From: Moniliella sp. 'wahieum'
Taxonomy: Eukaryota; Basidiomycota; Moniliellomycetes; Moniliellales; Moniliellaceae
Length of the DNA: 64,000 bases
Reading direction: 5' to 3'
NCBI GenBank assembly: GCA_003971905.1
Contig: RSEE01000070.1
Location: 188,501-252,500, forward strand
This document shows, in pieces, positions 31,689 to 43,593 of the stretch (position 1 is its first letter; every line of letters begins with the position of its first letter). A program made the position numbers and the translations under genes. The notes below the pieces were generated by a model. That model was given only the letters and a program-made list of their open reading frames with translations, was not told the origin of the DNA and made no database searches.

Positions 31689-32164
31689 GGCGCCGCCCTG
31701 GGCGTCGGGAGGAGGTGCGGGAGATGCCGGAGACGCGGGCTGCGGGGAGCCGATGCGCAGCGCTTCGACGGCTCGGCGGCGGGGGTGGGCGAGTGGGGGG
31801 GCGGATGGTCCATGGGGGGTGGGAATGCAGGCAGATGGATGGGAACGGATGGCCAGCGTGCGCTTGCCTGTTGGCTGTGGAGCGTGGGCTCTCGCGGGCA
31901 GCAAAAAAATATCCAGATGGGGGGAATCCACTTGCACCGCAACTGAAATTGGTACGGCCACAGCCAAAGCGGGTCACGTGCCGCTCCGGCGGGGCGGAAT
32001 GGGATGAAGGATGAACATTTGAATGCGAGCGCATGCCGTGTGCCACGGCTGCTGACGACTGCAATCTCTTCGGACAGGTAATCCTACGCGGTTGGCAGTC
32101 AGGTGGCGCGCCGCGTCGGTCCGCCCGTCCTTGGCCCCTCGCCCTCCACCACCACCATCAGCCC
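31689..32164. promoter_or_regulatory. divergent promoter, PUS7 / SIZ-like
   Basis: 476 bp between start codons, with GGTCACGTGC near the middle (31973-31982). Confidence 0.45.
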
Positions 32165-34810
32165 ATGAGCGCCGTCCGTGGCGGCACCAAGCGGGTCGCC
32201 CGCCTGCCACCCAGGCTGCGCCCGCGGCACCCACTGCACCCACGGCACCCACGGCACCCACTGCACCACTGCACCCGCTCCGCCCAGACCCGCCTTCACT
32301 GGCTGGTCCCTCGTCGAAGTTCCGCTAAACCTCCTCGCAGCCTCCCATTCGAGCACTTGGTATCGCTGGAATCTACGCTCTTCAGTTTGCGCATCCCCCA
32401 GCTCCAAGCCGTCATCCGCGCTTCTCAGAGCCTTGGATACCGTATCAGCGCTAATGGTCGCAAGGCAGTCTTGATCCACGCATCATCAACGTCACTGAAC
32501 GCTTGGAAGAGATGGGGCCATCGGGCGACAATGCGATGATGTACCTTCTCAAAATGGTGGATGTCCAAATGACCTTTGACAGGGCTGTTCCTGTCACTTA
32601 CCACCCCACCACCCCGGGCTACATCCAAATCCTTGTACCCGAAGCCAGTGGACAACCAGTCACTGTCTCCCCAACCGCCACCAACATCGCCCTGGGTATT
32701 GTCTCTATAAACACTCGTCTTCCTCCTCTCCCACCCGAAACTAGGCCACCAAATCCCAGCCGTGCCCTAGCCACCTCAGTGAGAGGTTGTGAGGTGCCTG
32801 ACACAACCCACGTGTTCACTCCTCCGTCGGCCCCCCCGCCTGGCCCCATTCGCCGGACGATTCCCGCACAGTCAGGCGCCCATGTGATGCCTTGGCATAT
32901 TGATTTATCCGACATGCCCTTCAAGCCCTTTCCTCTGTTCAAGCCACTGCGCTTCCTCGCGCCGGCGGCCCGGTGCCCCCCGGCTAAGGAGCCGCGTACG
33001 GCTCGGTTCACTTCATTTTGACCGAGCCGATGGTCCGCCAAATCATGGGCGAAAATCCGACACATGTCATCTACCTCGTTTCTGCCCCTCATCGTTCGCT
33101 GTTGTACGCCGAGTACAACAAGACCAAAGCACCTGTGCTTTTTCCCTCCACTGCCGAACTCCAAATCAATAACCGCCGCACTCCGTTCTCGTTCAAGGGG
33201 AATAAGAAGCATCCAGGACAAGTTGGAATGCCTCAGCTGGCCAAGCTGGCTCCTCCTACAATAGGTTCTTCTGTGGTAACAGGCCACATCAAACCCGGCA
33301 CCAATCACGCAGAGTTTGTCTACCGATACACTGCGCGCCGAATTCGACTTAGGTCTTGTTTGGGCCGAGGTGATCCCCCCTGCCGAGATTCTCGCCACTC
33401 TCAAACCAAAGTCTTGCCCAAAGAAGAGGAGCTGAAACTGATGCGCTCCCTCGCTGATGACGACGATGTTATTACCGAGCAGTGGAAATGCCGTGACTTG
33501 TCCAGTATGTCCTTTCCCCCCCCCCATGTTTGAATGCGCGCGTCTGACGTGTGCTCGCTTTGCGCTGTCCAGCTGAGCCTTGAGCGCCTCAGTGTGCCCG
33601 CCCGGTCGTACAAGTGCACCCATACGCAATGTTTTGACCCATCGCGTTTTTGCGGTCGAATGAGGCTCGCCCAACTGGCAATGCCCCGTATGCAACAAGG
33701 TGATCGACTGGGACGATGTCCGGGTCGACGAGTATGTCCAAGAGATTATCGAGAAGCTGGATCCTAATGTGGACAGTGTAATTATCGAGCCCGATGGCCA
33801 GTGGCACTTGCCCAACCGAGATGAGATTGCCCTGGGAGACGATTCAGATGAGGAGGAGCACCCGGCAGTCGCACCGCCCAATACGTCGGCTTCTGTCGTT
33901 CCAGCAGAGCCTGGCCTGCTAGTGGGCAAGATGGACCAAGAGACCAGAGGTGCGATTGCCATTTCCACCCCCCCACGACCTTCACAAGCTCCAAGAGCAC
34001 GTCCAAGTGGGGGACGAGCGGCGTGATCGATCTGACTCTGGACGACAGCGATGAAGAAGGTCCCCCACCACCTCCGCCCCCACTTACGGTGCCACCCCCT
34101 GGTCCTATGGCTGCGCCTTCCCCTGCTGAACCGTGGCCTGTCCCTCGCCCTCCTGCTCCCACCACCGCCGCACGGCCCGACCTCGACCCGATTCAAACGC
34201 ACAGCCCATCTCCTGCGCTGGGATCTACGGCCGCAGCTACCGCAGCCACGTGCGCCCACCATGCAGGGTCAAAAGCGATCTAACGACTCGGACCCGTCCG
34301 AAATCCGTCGGTCCTCACCCGCCCAAGCGGCCGCGCCCCACCATCGCCACCACACCAGACACAGCTTCAGCGTCCCCTCCTAACCCGCCAATGGGGCCTG
34401 CTGACCAGCAAGCTCAACCCGGACCTTGGACCGCTCCTCGGACCGCAGGCCCCAGTCCCCTCGTACGCCTCCATCTAGGGAACCGAGCTTACGCCCGCCA
34501 GTCACCCCACCACGAGGCCTCGATCTTCCTGGCTCGCGATCGGGATCGGGCTCCTATCCATCTGCTGCGTCTTCGTCACGCGTGCCGTCCGCGCAGTCGG
34601 GGACGACAAGGCCCTTCCACCCTTGGTGGTCCGGCTTTCCGCCCCGCGCCTCCGCCTCCCCCCCGCACCCGCCCGCACGAACCAGGAGTCGCAATCGGCG
34701 CGCCCCCGCTCTCACAAGGATCTATCCAGTTACCCGATGGGACCGAGATTGAGACCGAGATGCTCGCTCCGTTTTTGACGGACGACTATGATTCGTTGGA
34801 TGACTTGTGA
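32165..34810 (+). CDS. SIZ/PIAS SUMO E3 ligase
   Basis: SIZ/PIAS proteins move SUMO from Ubc9 to nuclear substrates. All expected parts are present in order: a SAP-like DNA-binding helix pair (LFSLRIPQLQAVIRASQSLG, SANGRKAVLI, about 32385-32475), then the PINIT domain (VRQIMGENPTHVIYLVSAP; TAELQINNRRTPFSFKGNKK; GHIKPGTNHAEFVYRYT, about 33030-33335). The SP-RING follows (SLERLSVPARSYKCTHTQCF, then WQCPVCNKVIDWDDVRVDEY, about 33575-33740) with its Cys/His ligands visible, then the SUMO-interacting motif VIDLTLDDSDEEG (34023-34061). A Pro-rich tail ends with FLTDDYDSLDDL. Just after the start is a repeat of GCACCCAC units (about 32220-32280). Frame changes near 32475, 33005, 33270, 33500-33570, 33670 and 34020; some may be unrecognised introns. 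Start at 32165 is the first suitable ATG. Confidence 0.9.
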
Positions 34811-36055
34811 GGGAACGTCTGGCGCCGGCGCCGGCGCTGGGTGCGCCGATCGCGGTGGTGAGCGTGTGGATGGTGGATGGGGTGGATGAACGGGCCACCT
34901 CCCGCGCGTGTGTGACTCCGTCCTGTCGCTCGTACCGTTCGTTGTAGTACCGCCAGGATGTGGTCTTGGGTCGCCTGGGTCACCCCATGCATTTCCTCCC
35001 CTTATCGGTTCTCCTTGTACCTTTGGACTGCTTGGGCCAACGAGCCCAGCGGGTATACATAAGCAGAGTTACTTCGTCGTGTATACAGCTTGTACAAGTG
35101 ATGCTTACATCCGTCCGTGTTCAGGTCCTTGCGCTGCCTGCTTTGCAGCACCCGGTCTTACCTCTCTGATGTGGCGGCCATACATTGATACATTGAGTGA
35201 GTAGGAACGTTGGAATCCGTTCCCGAACACTTGGCAGTCATCTAGTCACGTAGTCATCGACCATCAGCCAACCGCGCAACCTACCCTTCGCCTCCCGGCG
35301 GCACCGCTTGCGGCACCGCCGATGACGTATCCTATATCCGTCCGCCTACGCTCTGTGGTATAGTATGTTGTTGGCAGATTCAGGTCCCCTCGGCAACAGT
35401 ATACGACACGCATAGTAGTACTAGCAGGGCCTATTATAGGGTTTCATCCTGTGTTCCCGTTCCTGACTCCCCCATCAACGCCTCAGCGCCACAGCGCCTC
35501 AGCGCCTCAGCCTAGATGGGCCGCAACCTGGACCGTCTCTGTTGCCACTCGTAGGCGCCAAGAGGAGGGAGGGGAGTGGGGGGGGGTAAGGCCACCAAGG
35601 TGAAGTCTGACATCTGTTGAGAGGTGGGATGATCGGTTGGCTGGGTAGTGGGCGGAGCGGGGAAGTGCGAAGGATGAGGAAGCTGGCAGCTGCGCCAGGA
35701 GATTGCAGGGTCCCTTTGCTTATCTCTCGGGCCAACGGCAGGAGAAAAGCCACAGGGCGCAGGAGAAGTGCCTGGGTGCGCTGCTGTCCTGCCTGGGCCC
35801 TGCCACCAGCCACGCCAGCGCACAGCGGCAGTGTCTACGCCGATTCCTATCTCCAATCTGGTAATAGTCAATTGGCCACGCCCAGCCAGGTTGCTCCGCC
35901 ACACCGCTGCCCTTCTCCGCTGCCAGGCACACCACACGCCCATGGGGCGTAGCCTGGCGTAGCAGCTCCTCGCGTCTGTCGCTCTGGTTCTGTCGAATGC
36001 CACCACCACCACTCTGCCTTCTACCGCAGCCTCTCTCCCCCCCGTGGCACACCCC
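34811..36055. other. intergenic, SIZ-like / NCS1 permease
   Basis: About 1.2 kb. A GCGCCTCAGCGCCTCAGCC tandem motif lies near 35484-35513, related to the CTGAGGCGCTGAGG elements further right. A short minus-strand frame at 35512-35610 is not convincing. No other gene is recognised. Confidence 0.5.
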
Positions 36056-38061
36056 ATGGGTCTCTACAAGCACCTCGCCTGGCTCGAGGTCAAGGGCACC
36101 GACCCCACCAGCGGCTTTCTCTACAACAACAACCTTGCCCCCGTCCCCCCCCACAAGCGCAAGTGGACCGCATGGACCTTTTTCATCTTTTGGTGGAGCT
36201 CCGGTGTGTCTTTTGCCATCTCCTCTACTTGTCTGGCGCCTCCTGACCTCCCTTCCTCTTCTTTAATTTCTCCAGGCTGCAACATCTCCACCCTTCAGCT
36301 GGCCACAACCGGCATGATCCTCGGCCTGACGTGGTGGCAAGCCTTTCTCGCCGTCTTTGTAGGGTTTGAGTTTGTGGGCATGTTTGTGGTGCTCAATTCG
36401 CATGGCGGCTGTCTACCACATCGGGTTCCCCGTATCGATGCGTACCTGCTTTGGCCTGTTTGGGGGCTTCCTTCCGATCTGCGAGCGTCTGTTGATGGGC
36501 TGTGTGTGGCAAGGTGTGCAAGCGTGGTTAGGTGGGCTCTGTGTCGATTTGATGATCCGCTCCATCTGGCCCTCCTTTGGCCACCTGCACGATACACTTC
36601 ACAACCCGTATATCAACACGGAACAGTTGGTCTCGTTTATCATCTTTGTCTTTTTCAATGCGTTGATGATGCTTCCCTCGCCGCAAAAAATTCGCTACCT
36701 CTTCCAGGTCAAGGTGGTGGTCATTCCCATCGCCCTCTTCTCTCTGCTGGGTTGGATGTGCGGAGGCGCAGACGCACACCAACTGTCCATGGCCTTGCAG
36801 GCCAAGGGCAAGTTGCATGGAAGCAAACTTGCTTGGGTATGGTTGTCCACCTGCACTTCCAGCTTGGGTAACATGTAAGTTGTGTGCCTCCCAAGGTCTT
36901 GGTGTGGTACCATTGAACTAACCCTTTCTTCTCATTTTTTCTCAGGGCTACACTGGTGGGTACAGCTCCTTCCCATTTCCCTCCTGCCCCTCTTGCCCGT
37001 TGGAGGCTGTACTGACTTCATTTCTTCCCCACTCCTCCTATGTGCAGATCTGCAACGCTTCCGATTTTGCTCGCATGGCCAACAAGCCCTCTGCTGTCAT
37101 CTGGCCGCAAATGGCCGGGGTGACATTCACGTACCTGATCACGACCTTGGTTGGTGTGCTGATAGCTGTGGCGGCGCAAGTCAAATTTGACCAACAAATT
37201 TGGACGCCGATTGACGCTATGAAGTACCAGCTGGACTCCAATCCACACCACTCTACCACCCGCGCCGGGGTATTCTTTATCGCTCTCGGCTGGGCCATCA
37301 TCACATTGGGTGTCAATGTCAGTGCCAATTCCATCTCGACCGGATCGGACTTGACGGCGCTCTTGCCTCGGTGGATCAACATTCGTCGTGGTCAATTCGT
37401 TGCGCTGATCGTGGGCACCGTATACAATCCTTGGATTGTGCTCAACTCGACTAGCAACTTTACCACGGTCATCTCCTCCTTTGCTGTGTTCCTTTCGAGT
37501 TGTGCCGGGGTCCAATTTGCCGACTACTTTTTCGTCGCCCGAGGCTTTGTTCATATCCCTTCGCTGTACCATATCCACCTGCCCAACGGACACAAGTCAC
37601 GCTACTACCACTTTTACGGCATCTCGCTCAAAGCGTTTGCCAGCTACTTTGCCGGCGTCGCCGTCAACTTGCCTGGGTTCATCGGCGTGTGTCGGAGCAA
37701 GTACGTCTCGACGGGCATCCAGCATGAGTTCACCTTGGCCTACTTGGTTGGCTTTTTGATCTCGTTTGTCGTCTACCTCTTGCTCCACATCCCGTTCTTT
37801 TGGAGCCACTACCGCTCCAAAACCCCGTTGGGATGGTACGAACCCCCGGATGGATCTTGGGAGGCTCACGATTGGTCCGCCCCCGTGCGCGAAATTGTTG
37901 CTGAAGATCGACATTGGGGGGCGGGGGAGCACCCACCCGTACCTCCCCCCTCTCGACCGGACCATGTGTCCGACTCCACCCCCGATCCCGATCCCGATCA
38001 CAAATCTGTTCACTTGGGCGACGAGGAAAAGGCGCCGGCGCACACGACCATGCTGTACTGA
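36056..38061 (+). CDS. NCS1-family nucleobase/allantoin permease
   Basis: Plasma-membrane proton symporter of the Fur4/Dal4/Fui1 group, importing a nucleobase, nucleoside or allantoin; the substrate cannot be fixed. From MGLYKHLAWLEVKG: WTAWTFFIFWWSSGCNISTL (TM1), TTGMILGLTWWQAFLAVFVG (TM2), FVVLNSHGG, YHIGFPVSMRTCFGLFGGFL, CVWQGVQAWLGG, HNPYINTEQLVSFIIFVFFN and LPSPQKIRYLFQVK. Then SSLGNMATLICNASDFARMA, FTYLITTLVGVLIAVAA, FFIALGWAIITLGVNVSANS and DYFFVARGF. The acidic cytosolic tail contains DPDPDPDH. Introns at 36204-36275, 36875-36945 and 36956-37047 all restore the frame; the last two bracket a 10-nt exon. One frame change near 36405 interrupts HGGAVYHIG. Length about 590 residues is normal. 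Confidence 0.92.
36946..36955 (+). other. 10-nt micro-exon in the NCS1 permease
   Basis: Exon GGCTACACTG lies between introns 36875-36945 (GTAAGT...CTCAG) and 36956-37047 (GTGGGT...GTGCAG). Joining gives GNMATLICNASDF, matching the conserved ATLICN-type stretch after the middle of NCS1 transporters. Skipping it would lose three codons plus one base and shift the frame. Confidence 0.8.
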
Positions 38062-40348
38062 GCCTGAGCGCTCAACTGAGCACTGATTTTTCCTTGGTGG
38101 GTTTCCTCCTCGTGCCCTTCCGCCTTCCGCCTTCCGCATTCTCTTCTGCCATTGCAACAGGTCGATGAAGCGATCTTTTTCCCCCTTCCTTTCTCCTCCA
38201 CCCTGAGTTTCTCAGGGATGACGTCGGACACCCTCCCCCCCCCTTCCTCCCATATCTTTACGACCAGCCATGATGCCATGAACGTGCGACGAGCAACGTT
38301 GAACGTTGAACGTGCAAGTTAAAGTGAACGTTGATGGGGAACGTGTTGAGTTGCGCCACTCCCATTTTTGTTTCTTGGGTTTTGGCCCTCTCTCATTTCC
38401 ATACTCGCGTACGTGCCATCGGTGCTCGCCGCGCCCCCCTTTCGTACATGCTTTCTCCTCGAAACAGATCTTGGCATTCCCTCGCGCCGGCCTCGCGCTC
38501 GTTTGTGATCTGATCGACCATCGAGCATCGAGCCTCGGCACCGTGACCACATGCTCCTTGACTCCCGCCCATGTGGACTTAGTTGTTGCGGCAGTATAGC
38601 TATAGTCTCTGGTGTGTGGGGTGTGTCGGAGACAGCGTGACATGTGAGATCTGAGATGTGATGCATGTGAGATGTGAGAAAAACGACACAAAAAAGCTGA
38701 AGGCTCTGTGTACAGCATGCAATGCTGTGTGCTGTCCATTGTTGTGTGCCATGAGCGCCTGTTCTGCAGGTCGAGCATACTGAGTACTGAGCAAGGCTGC
38801 GCTGCGCGAACGGCGTGTCAAAACACGATGGCCTGTTGCCGTGCGGGGGACAGAGGCCCGAAGGTAGCCGGTCCCTGCCTTTGCGGTTGTAGATGCCGGC
38901 GGGAAGGTTAACCGGCATTGTTATGGGCGAGCACAGAGAGTTTAGTTCGTTTGTTGGCCACACATGTGTTTTCCATTTTCCCTAGATTCTCACGCTCATG
39001 CAGATGCAGATCACGAGCATGACAGCTGCCCGGCATGAGAAGGCGCGCTCAGCGCGTTCAGCGCGGTTCAGTACGCAGGATCACCGTACTCTCAGCCGTG
39101 GTTGCTGAGCAGGTCCCCGGGCTGAGGCGCTGAGGGTTCCGACGTTCCAACATGCAGTGTTCAACGTTCAAAGTAAAACCGGCGTTCGCCAAGGCCATTT
39201 TAGATGGCACTTCTCTCCCTATGTCCTTGGGACGAGTTCATTAGAAGTTCGGCGCTCGGCTCTCCTCGCTCGGGTACGCGGGTACGCGTTATGCAGTCGG
39301 ATTGTTGACGGGTGGATGTGGATACAATGTGGAGATGGACGTTTCTTCTGTGGGGTAGATACAGGAGTTACGTGGTTACACGATTGCACTTTATTGTGTT
39401 GCACTGGTTCGGTAACTCGTTCTGCACTGGTTCCGGCTACTCGCTCATGCACTGACGTTTGGCCGAGGGGCGCGGGCGGAGAGAGGTCTGAGATCTGAGA
39501 GTATACGCAGCTCCCGGTGGACCGTATCCGGTGGTGACTGGCTGTGGCTTGTGCCGGGCTGGGATTGAATAGTGAGCTCTGAGCGTGTTGGAAGGACAGT
39601 GTGAAAAGGGAGCGAGTGTCGGTGCACAGCTGGCCTACGAACAGCATGGATATTGGCTCTGACTGAGGGCGTGAGCGCTGAGACGCTGGTTCATGGCCCG
39701 ATGGGTCACAGCAATGACAGACACGCAATGCGGCGATGTGGTGAAATGAGGGGTGATATAGATGTGTGGTGGTGGTGTGGAGGGCGTGTGGAGGCCATGG
39801 GAGAGGCATGGGCATCGCATGGACGGCTGAATGCATCGGGCGATCGGCGGCAGAAGAGCAGAGCAGGGACAACAGCAGCGTGCCTGCCCGTGTGGGCTGC
39901 AAGGGGCAGGCGCGGCGCAGGCCAGGCCCAGCGCCAGCCAACGCCACACTGCTTGTCCTGCGACCGACCCACCGCCGGCATCACCCATCCCCTGCACAGC
40001 TCAGGCCCAGGCGCTCAGGTTGGCTGACCCCGTGCGCCATGCGCTGCAGTGCCCCTGCGCAGCGCTCTGGCTCAGCATGCATCATGCATCTCTCCATCCA
40101 CCACCTGTTGCTGCCCAGCACACACAGATGGCGCCCGATGGCACTCTGAGTCAAGCACCCGCGTCGTACCCAGCCCACCCGCCAACCCCGCGTGCAGACA
40201 CGGCCCATTTATAACGCCCCTGCGCCCCCCTGCGCCACACACCATCCCCGCTCATCCTCCCTCTCCTCTTCTCCTCTCCTCTTCCGCACCCCCACCACCA
40301 CCAACGCCCCCCCCCACCTCTGCCCTTGACTGCTACCACACGACCAGC
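38062..40348. other. gene-poor stretch with short dispersed repeats
   Basis: About 2.3 kb without a supportable gene. Seen: TGAGCGCTCA just after the permease stop (about 38068), CCTTCCG tandem units (38115-38140), TTGAACG units (38294-38345), TGAGATGTGA-type repeats (38640-38680), GCGCTCAGCGCGTTCAGCGC (about 39042-39061), GTTCAACGTTCAAAG (39159-39173) and two close copies of GGTACGCG (about 39270-39290). Confidence 0.55.
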
Positions 40349-40964
40349 ATGACTGCCTGCACCTTCATCATCAACAAGCGTACGTCTTGATTCGCTTCCC
40401 ATTCTCCCCTGCATGCCTTTTGGCGCTGGTCCGTCGGCTCACCTATTGCTTTTCTCCTCTTCTTTTTCTCCAGCCCCCGTCAACATGGCGCTGGGCCCGT
40501 ACGTGCGCTGCCCATACTGCGACAACATCATTGTCCGCCTCAACGAATGCACCTCCTGTCACCACTCCCTCATTGGCGTACGTTGCCTCGAGCCGTAAGG
40601 TGAACAGAGGTGCATGGGTGTGTGTGTACCAGCGGCGCCCCGTCACTCTTCGCAGTTGGATGTTCATGCGCGCTTTGTCGTGATGCGCCGCGGTCCGACC
40701 CCCCGCCCCACCCCCTGTGCTACAAGTACAACTGCAATAACGTCTACGCCACCCTCCCCTGTTCCTTCTGTTTCTCTTGTTCTTTTGTTCGTTTGGCGCT
40801 TGAACATGAACGCCCCCTCGCCTCCGCCCGCTGCATATCATCCCCCTCGGACGCTTTACCCTTCCTACCCAAAGGGTTCAAAAACGCCAACGACTTCGCT
40901 CAACGTTCAACCTTTCCACTGCATCTGCATCTGCATACCCCCTCCCCTGCCCTGCCCTACCTGA
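40349..40964 (+). CDS. small zinc-ribbon protein, spliced
   Basis: Exon 1 (40349-40379) encodes MTACTFIINK. After an intron (40380-40473, GTACGT...CTCCAG) exon 2 gives PPVNMALGPYVRCPYCDNII then VRLNECTSCHHSLIG, with two CxxC knuckles (CPYC and CTSC) as in a zinc ribbon. At 40577 a strong GTACGT donor follows a complete codon. Splicing to the acceptor CTTCGCAG at 40655 keeps the frame and adds LDVHARFVVMRRG and a Pro-rich tail containing YHPPRTLYPSYPKGS, ending at 40964 (147 residues). If that intron is retained, translation stops at 40596-40598 after VRCLEP (51 residues). A second frame in exon 3 (CYKYNCNNVY) is also open, so the tail is less sure than the ribbon. I know no matching family. 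No frame change is needed. Confidence 0.6.
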
Positions 40965-43593
40965 ATCCAACTTGTTGTTCTCCCCGTTGACCTGCCTCTG
41001 CCCCTCTTCGGCGACGATGCCATTGCCCACACTCGTTTGTTCCCTCTTCTGCTGCCTTTGCTGGTTTTGCAAGGTGGGTGGCCATAAACGTAATGTTAAA
41101 CCTGGCCTCGACCTAATCAACCGACCTTTCTGGTTGTCTCCGCTTAAGCCTCAGGGTCTTGTCCATCGAGACAGGCAGTACGGTAGGACAAGGGTGTAGC
41201 GCACCATAGATCAGCGCATTTCGAGATCAGTGCTCTGTACTCAGTCAGGAAAGGGATCAGGTGCGGATCACCGATCCTCAGACCCACCAGGTGCCTCTAT
41301 TGGATGGGAGCGACGTGCTTTTCTTAGTTCTGCCATCTGGCCCGGATGTGGCACGAGTTGGGAGGACTTATCGATTATCCCGGGTCTACTGAATGAATCC
41401 ATTTTGACATTGTCGTGTGCATATTCACGTGGAGCCAGCCGCGGCCCCACAGGCCAAGACAGACAGCCAGCAGACCATATATATACACGCACAGCTCCCT
41501 AGTGCTTCCCCCCCTCTCTGGAGATATATGGCTGGCTGCGCTGGTCCCGTTCGCAAGCGGCTTGACATGTGAGCGCATGTGAGCATGTCAGCTTCAGGCC
41601 CTCAGCCTCCGTCCCAATCTCGACCCAGTCTGGGTTGGTTACCTCGCGAAAATAGCCGACTCGGCAGGTACCGTAGTATATTCACCGTACTCAGTCGCAG
41701 TCCTCACCCATCTCCATCAATGAACATGTCCCAGAGCCACAACGCATTTTGCAACCAACACAAACCCCGCCGATTCTCAACTGGCGCCAACCCGCGCTCG
41801 TTGAAAAAAGACGGGGTTTTAGTGGTCGGTCCCTGTGGCTTGTGGCTTGAAGCTTGAAGCTTGAGCGCGAGCCTGCTGAAGCTCTTGAAGCTCTTGAAGC
41901 GTGAACGGTGAATGGCGCTTCGACCCTTTGCTATTACGAAAGTAGGAACACTGTGCATCAACTCCGATCTGCAGACCGCTCCGCCCGACTTGAAGCTTGA
42001 CGCGCGGAGCTGAGCCGAGCAAAGCAACAGCAACATGGGGCTGGTATATGACGTTGAGCTCAACGCTGAGGCTCAGCGCTCACTGAGCTAGCAATATGCG
42101 CTCCGTGGCGCATCCCCCACCTGCTTTCGACGGGCTCGTCTCTCCATTTGTTCTGACAACGGTGTGAAGAAGCGGGGCAGAGATCCGACGGGCATCGAGC
42201 TGGGGTTCGATAATGGATGACTCGATGACTGCAGACAAGCTCAGGGGCTTAGCGGTAGATGGTAATAGACTTTAGCTATTAGGCGTTACGCGTTACGCGT
42301 AGCATCCACGGGTTCTCAAAAGTAGCCGCGCCAGTGCCGCGCCAATGCTGCGCAATAGTCTCTTCTCCGCACGGTGCCTGCTGCCTGACACATGGGCTCA
42401 GGCAGTAGCAACACAAAAAGATGCACACAACTGCTGTTGGGTGAGATGAAGTGATTCTCTGTACACAGTACGGAGGGACTCAATAGCAGTAAGACCCTCT
42501 CCTCATACTCCAAGCAAGACCCTCTCCCCCATACTCCGAAAGGCTTCCCCTGTGAGCCTAGGGCCTAACGGCAGCTCTGTACCACCGATCTCGAGCCGGA
42601 ACAGCTTCCGTGCTGGCAGGGCAAGGGCTTGCAGGGACTGAAAACTCGGGGCAACAACAGTACGTGGTGAGTGCTGGGAGTTGGAAGTTGAACGTTGACC
42701 TAATAAGGCCTAAGGTGCCTCGGTTGGGGTGGGAGCACCGGAAAGTATCCGCCCGTATGGAACCGAACCCAACTAGAACAACACACACATCTCCGGCGCG
42801 CGTCGGTGGGACAGAATATTCTGCCAGGGGCTCAGAGCCCCGACCGGTTTCGTATTGTGTGCTTACAGCTTTTTGACATGTTTTACTGGGCGAGGGAGAA
42901 ACGTGGAAGCTCTTGAGCGAGAAGCACCACATCTCGGCTTCGTTCCTTGGTCCCAATAATCGTTGGAGTGTGAGTGTTGGCGCGACCTTCTTTTTTCTCT
43001 TTTTTTCGCTCTGATGCGGATGCTCTATGCGGGGGTGGGACGTGGAGGTGAGACAGGCCCCACGGATGTGCGCCACCGGCTGGGGGGTGGGTTTACATTT
43101 CAAGTGTTCCAAGCGATGGTCGTCCCATCACGTGATGCCTGAAGGCAGGATCGGTGCAATACGTGCCAATTGAAACTTGAAGTCGGAAAGTTGAACGTTG
43201 ACGGGTGGCCCTTGCATGTGTTGAACGTTTGAACGTTGAACGTTGAACGTACATTGAATGCTGGAGGCGAGGGAAAGTGTTACGTAAGAGCATCGGCTGG
43301 TGGATGCCTCCACGTGTGGGTGGGGGCGGGGGCAGGAGGGCTGTGTGGACGTGGCGGGCGAGGCTGGCAGGAGAGCAGAGGGTGGGAACAGATGCGGCTG
43401 CTCATCTGCTGTCCCCCGCCGCCTCGTCCTGCTGGTTGCTGCCTGGCCACCGCGAGCCACTCGCCTCCCGCATCTCCACCCGCACCGTCGCCATCGCCAC
43501 CACCACCACCACCACCACCACCGCTCCCTCCACCACCACCCTCCCCATCGTCCACACCAGCCCCCGCCGCTGTGCTGCTCCCGCTTGCCTGCC
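40965..43593. other. gene-poor stretch rich in TTGAAGC / TTGAACG units
   Basis: About 2.6 kb. Degenerate 7-bp units occur at 41845-41915, 41989-42003, 42679-42700 and 43169-43260. CTCAACGCTGAGGCTCAGC at 42059-42077 recurs exactly at 54994-55012. Two ACGCGT sites 7 bp apart lie at 42288-42300. A TCACGTGA palindrome at 43128-43135 is about 460 bp upstream of SEC24. Nothing else coding is recognised. Confidence 0.55.

Noticed and set aside
32619-34262. 547-codon open frame on the minus strand opposite the SIZ-like gene
   Set aside because: The plus strand carries SAP, PINIT, SP-RING and SIM motifs in order. The minus frame is Arg/Gly-rich and has no recognisable domain; it is a shadow of GC-rich coding DNA.
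35512-35610. Small minus-strand gene (MSDFTLVALPPPTPLPPLG)
   Set aside because: Thirty-three codons, Pro-rich, no splice sites or homologue known to me; likely chance.
41470-41500. TATATATA as a promoter of an unseen gene
   Set aside because: A TATA-like run exists near 41479, but no coding region follows within reach.
38062-43593. The gene-poor island as a centromere
   Set aside because: It is not AT-rich, has no long array, and contains a spliced gene. The 7-bp units alone are not enough evidence.
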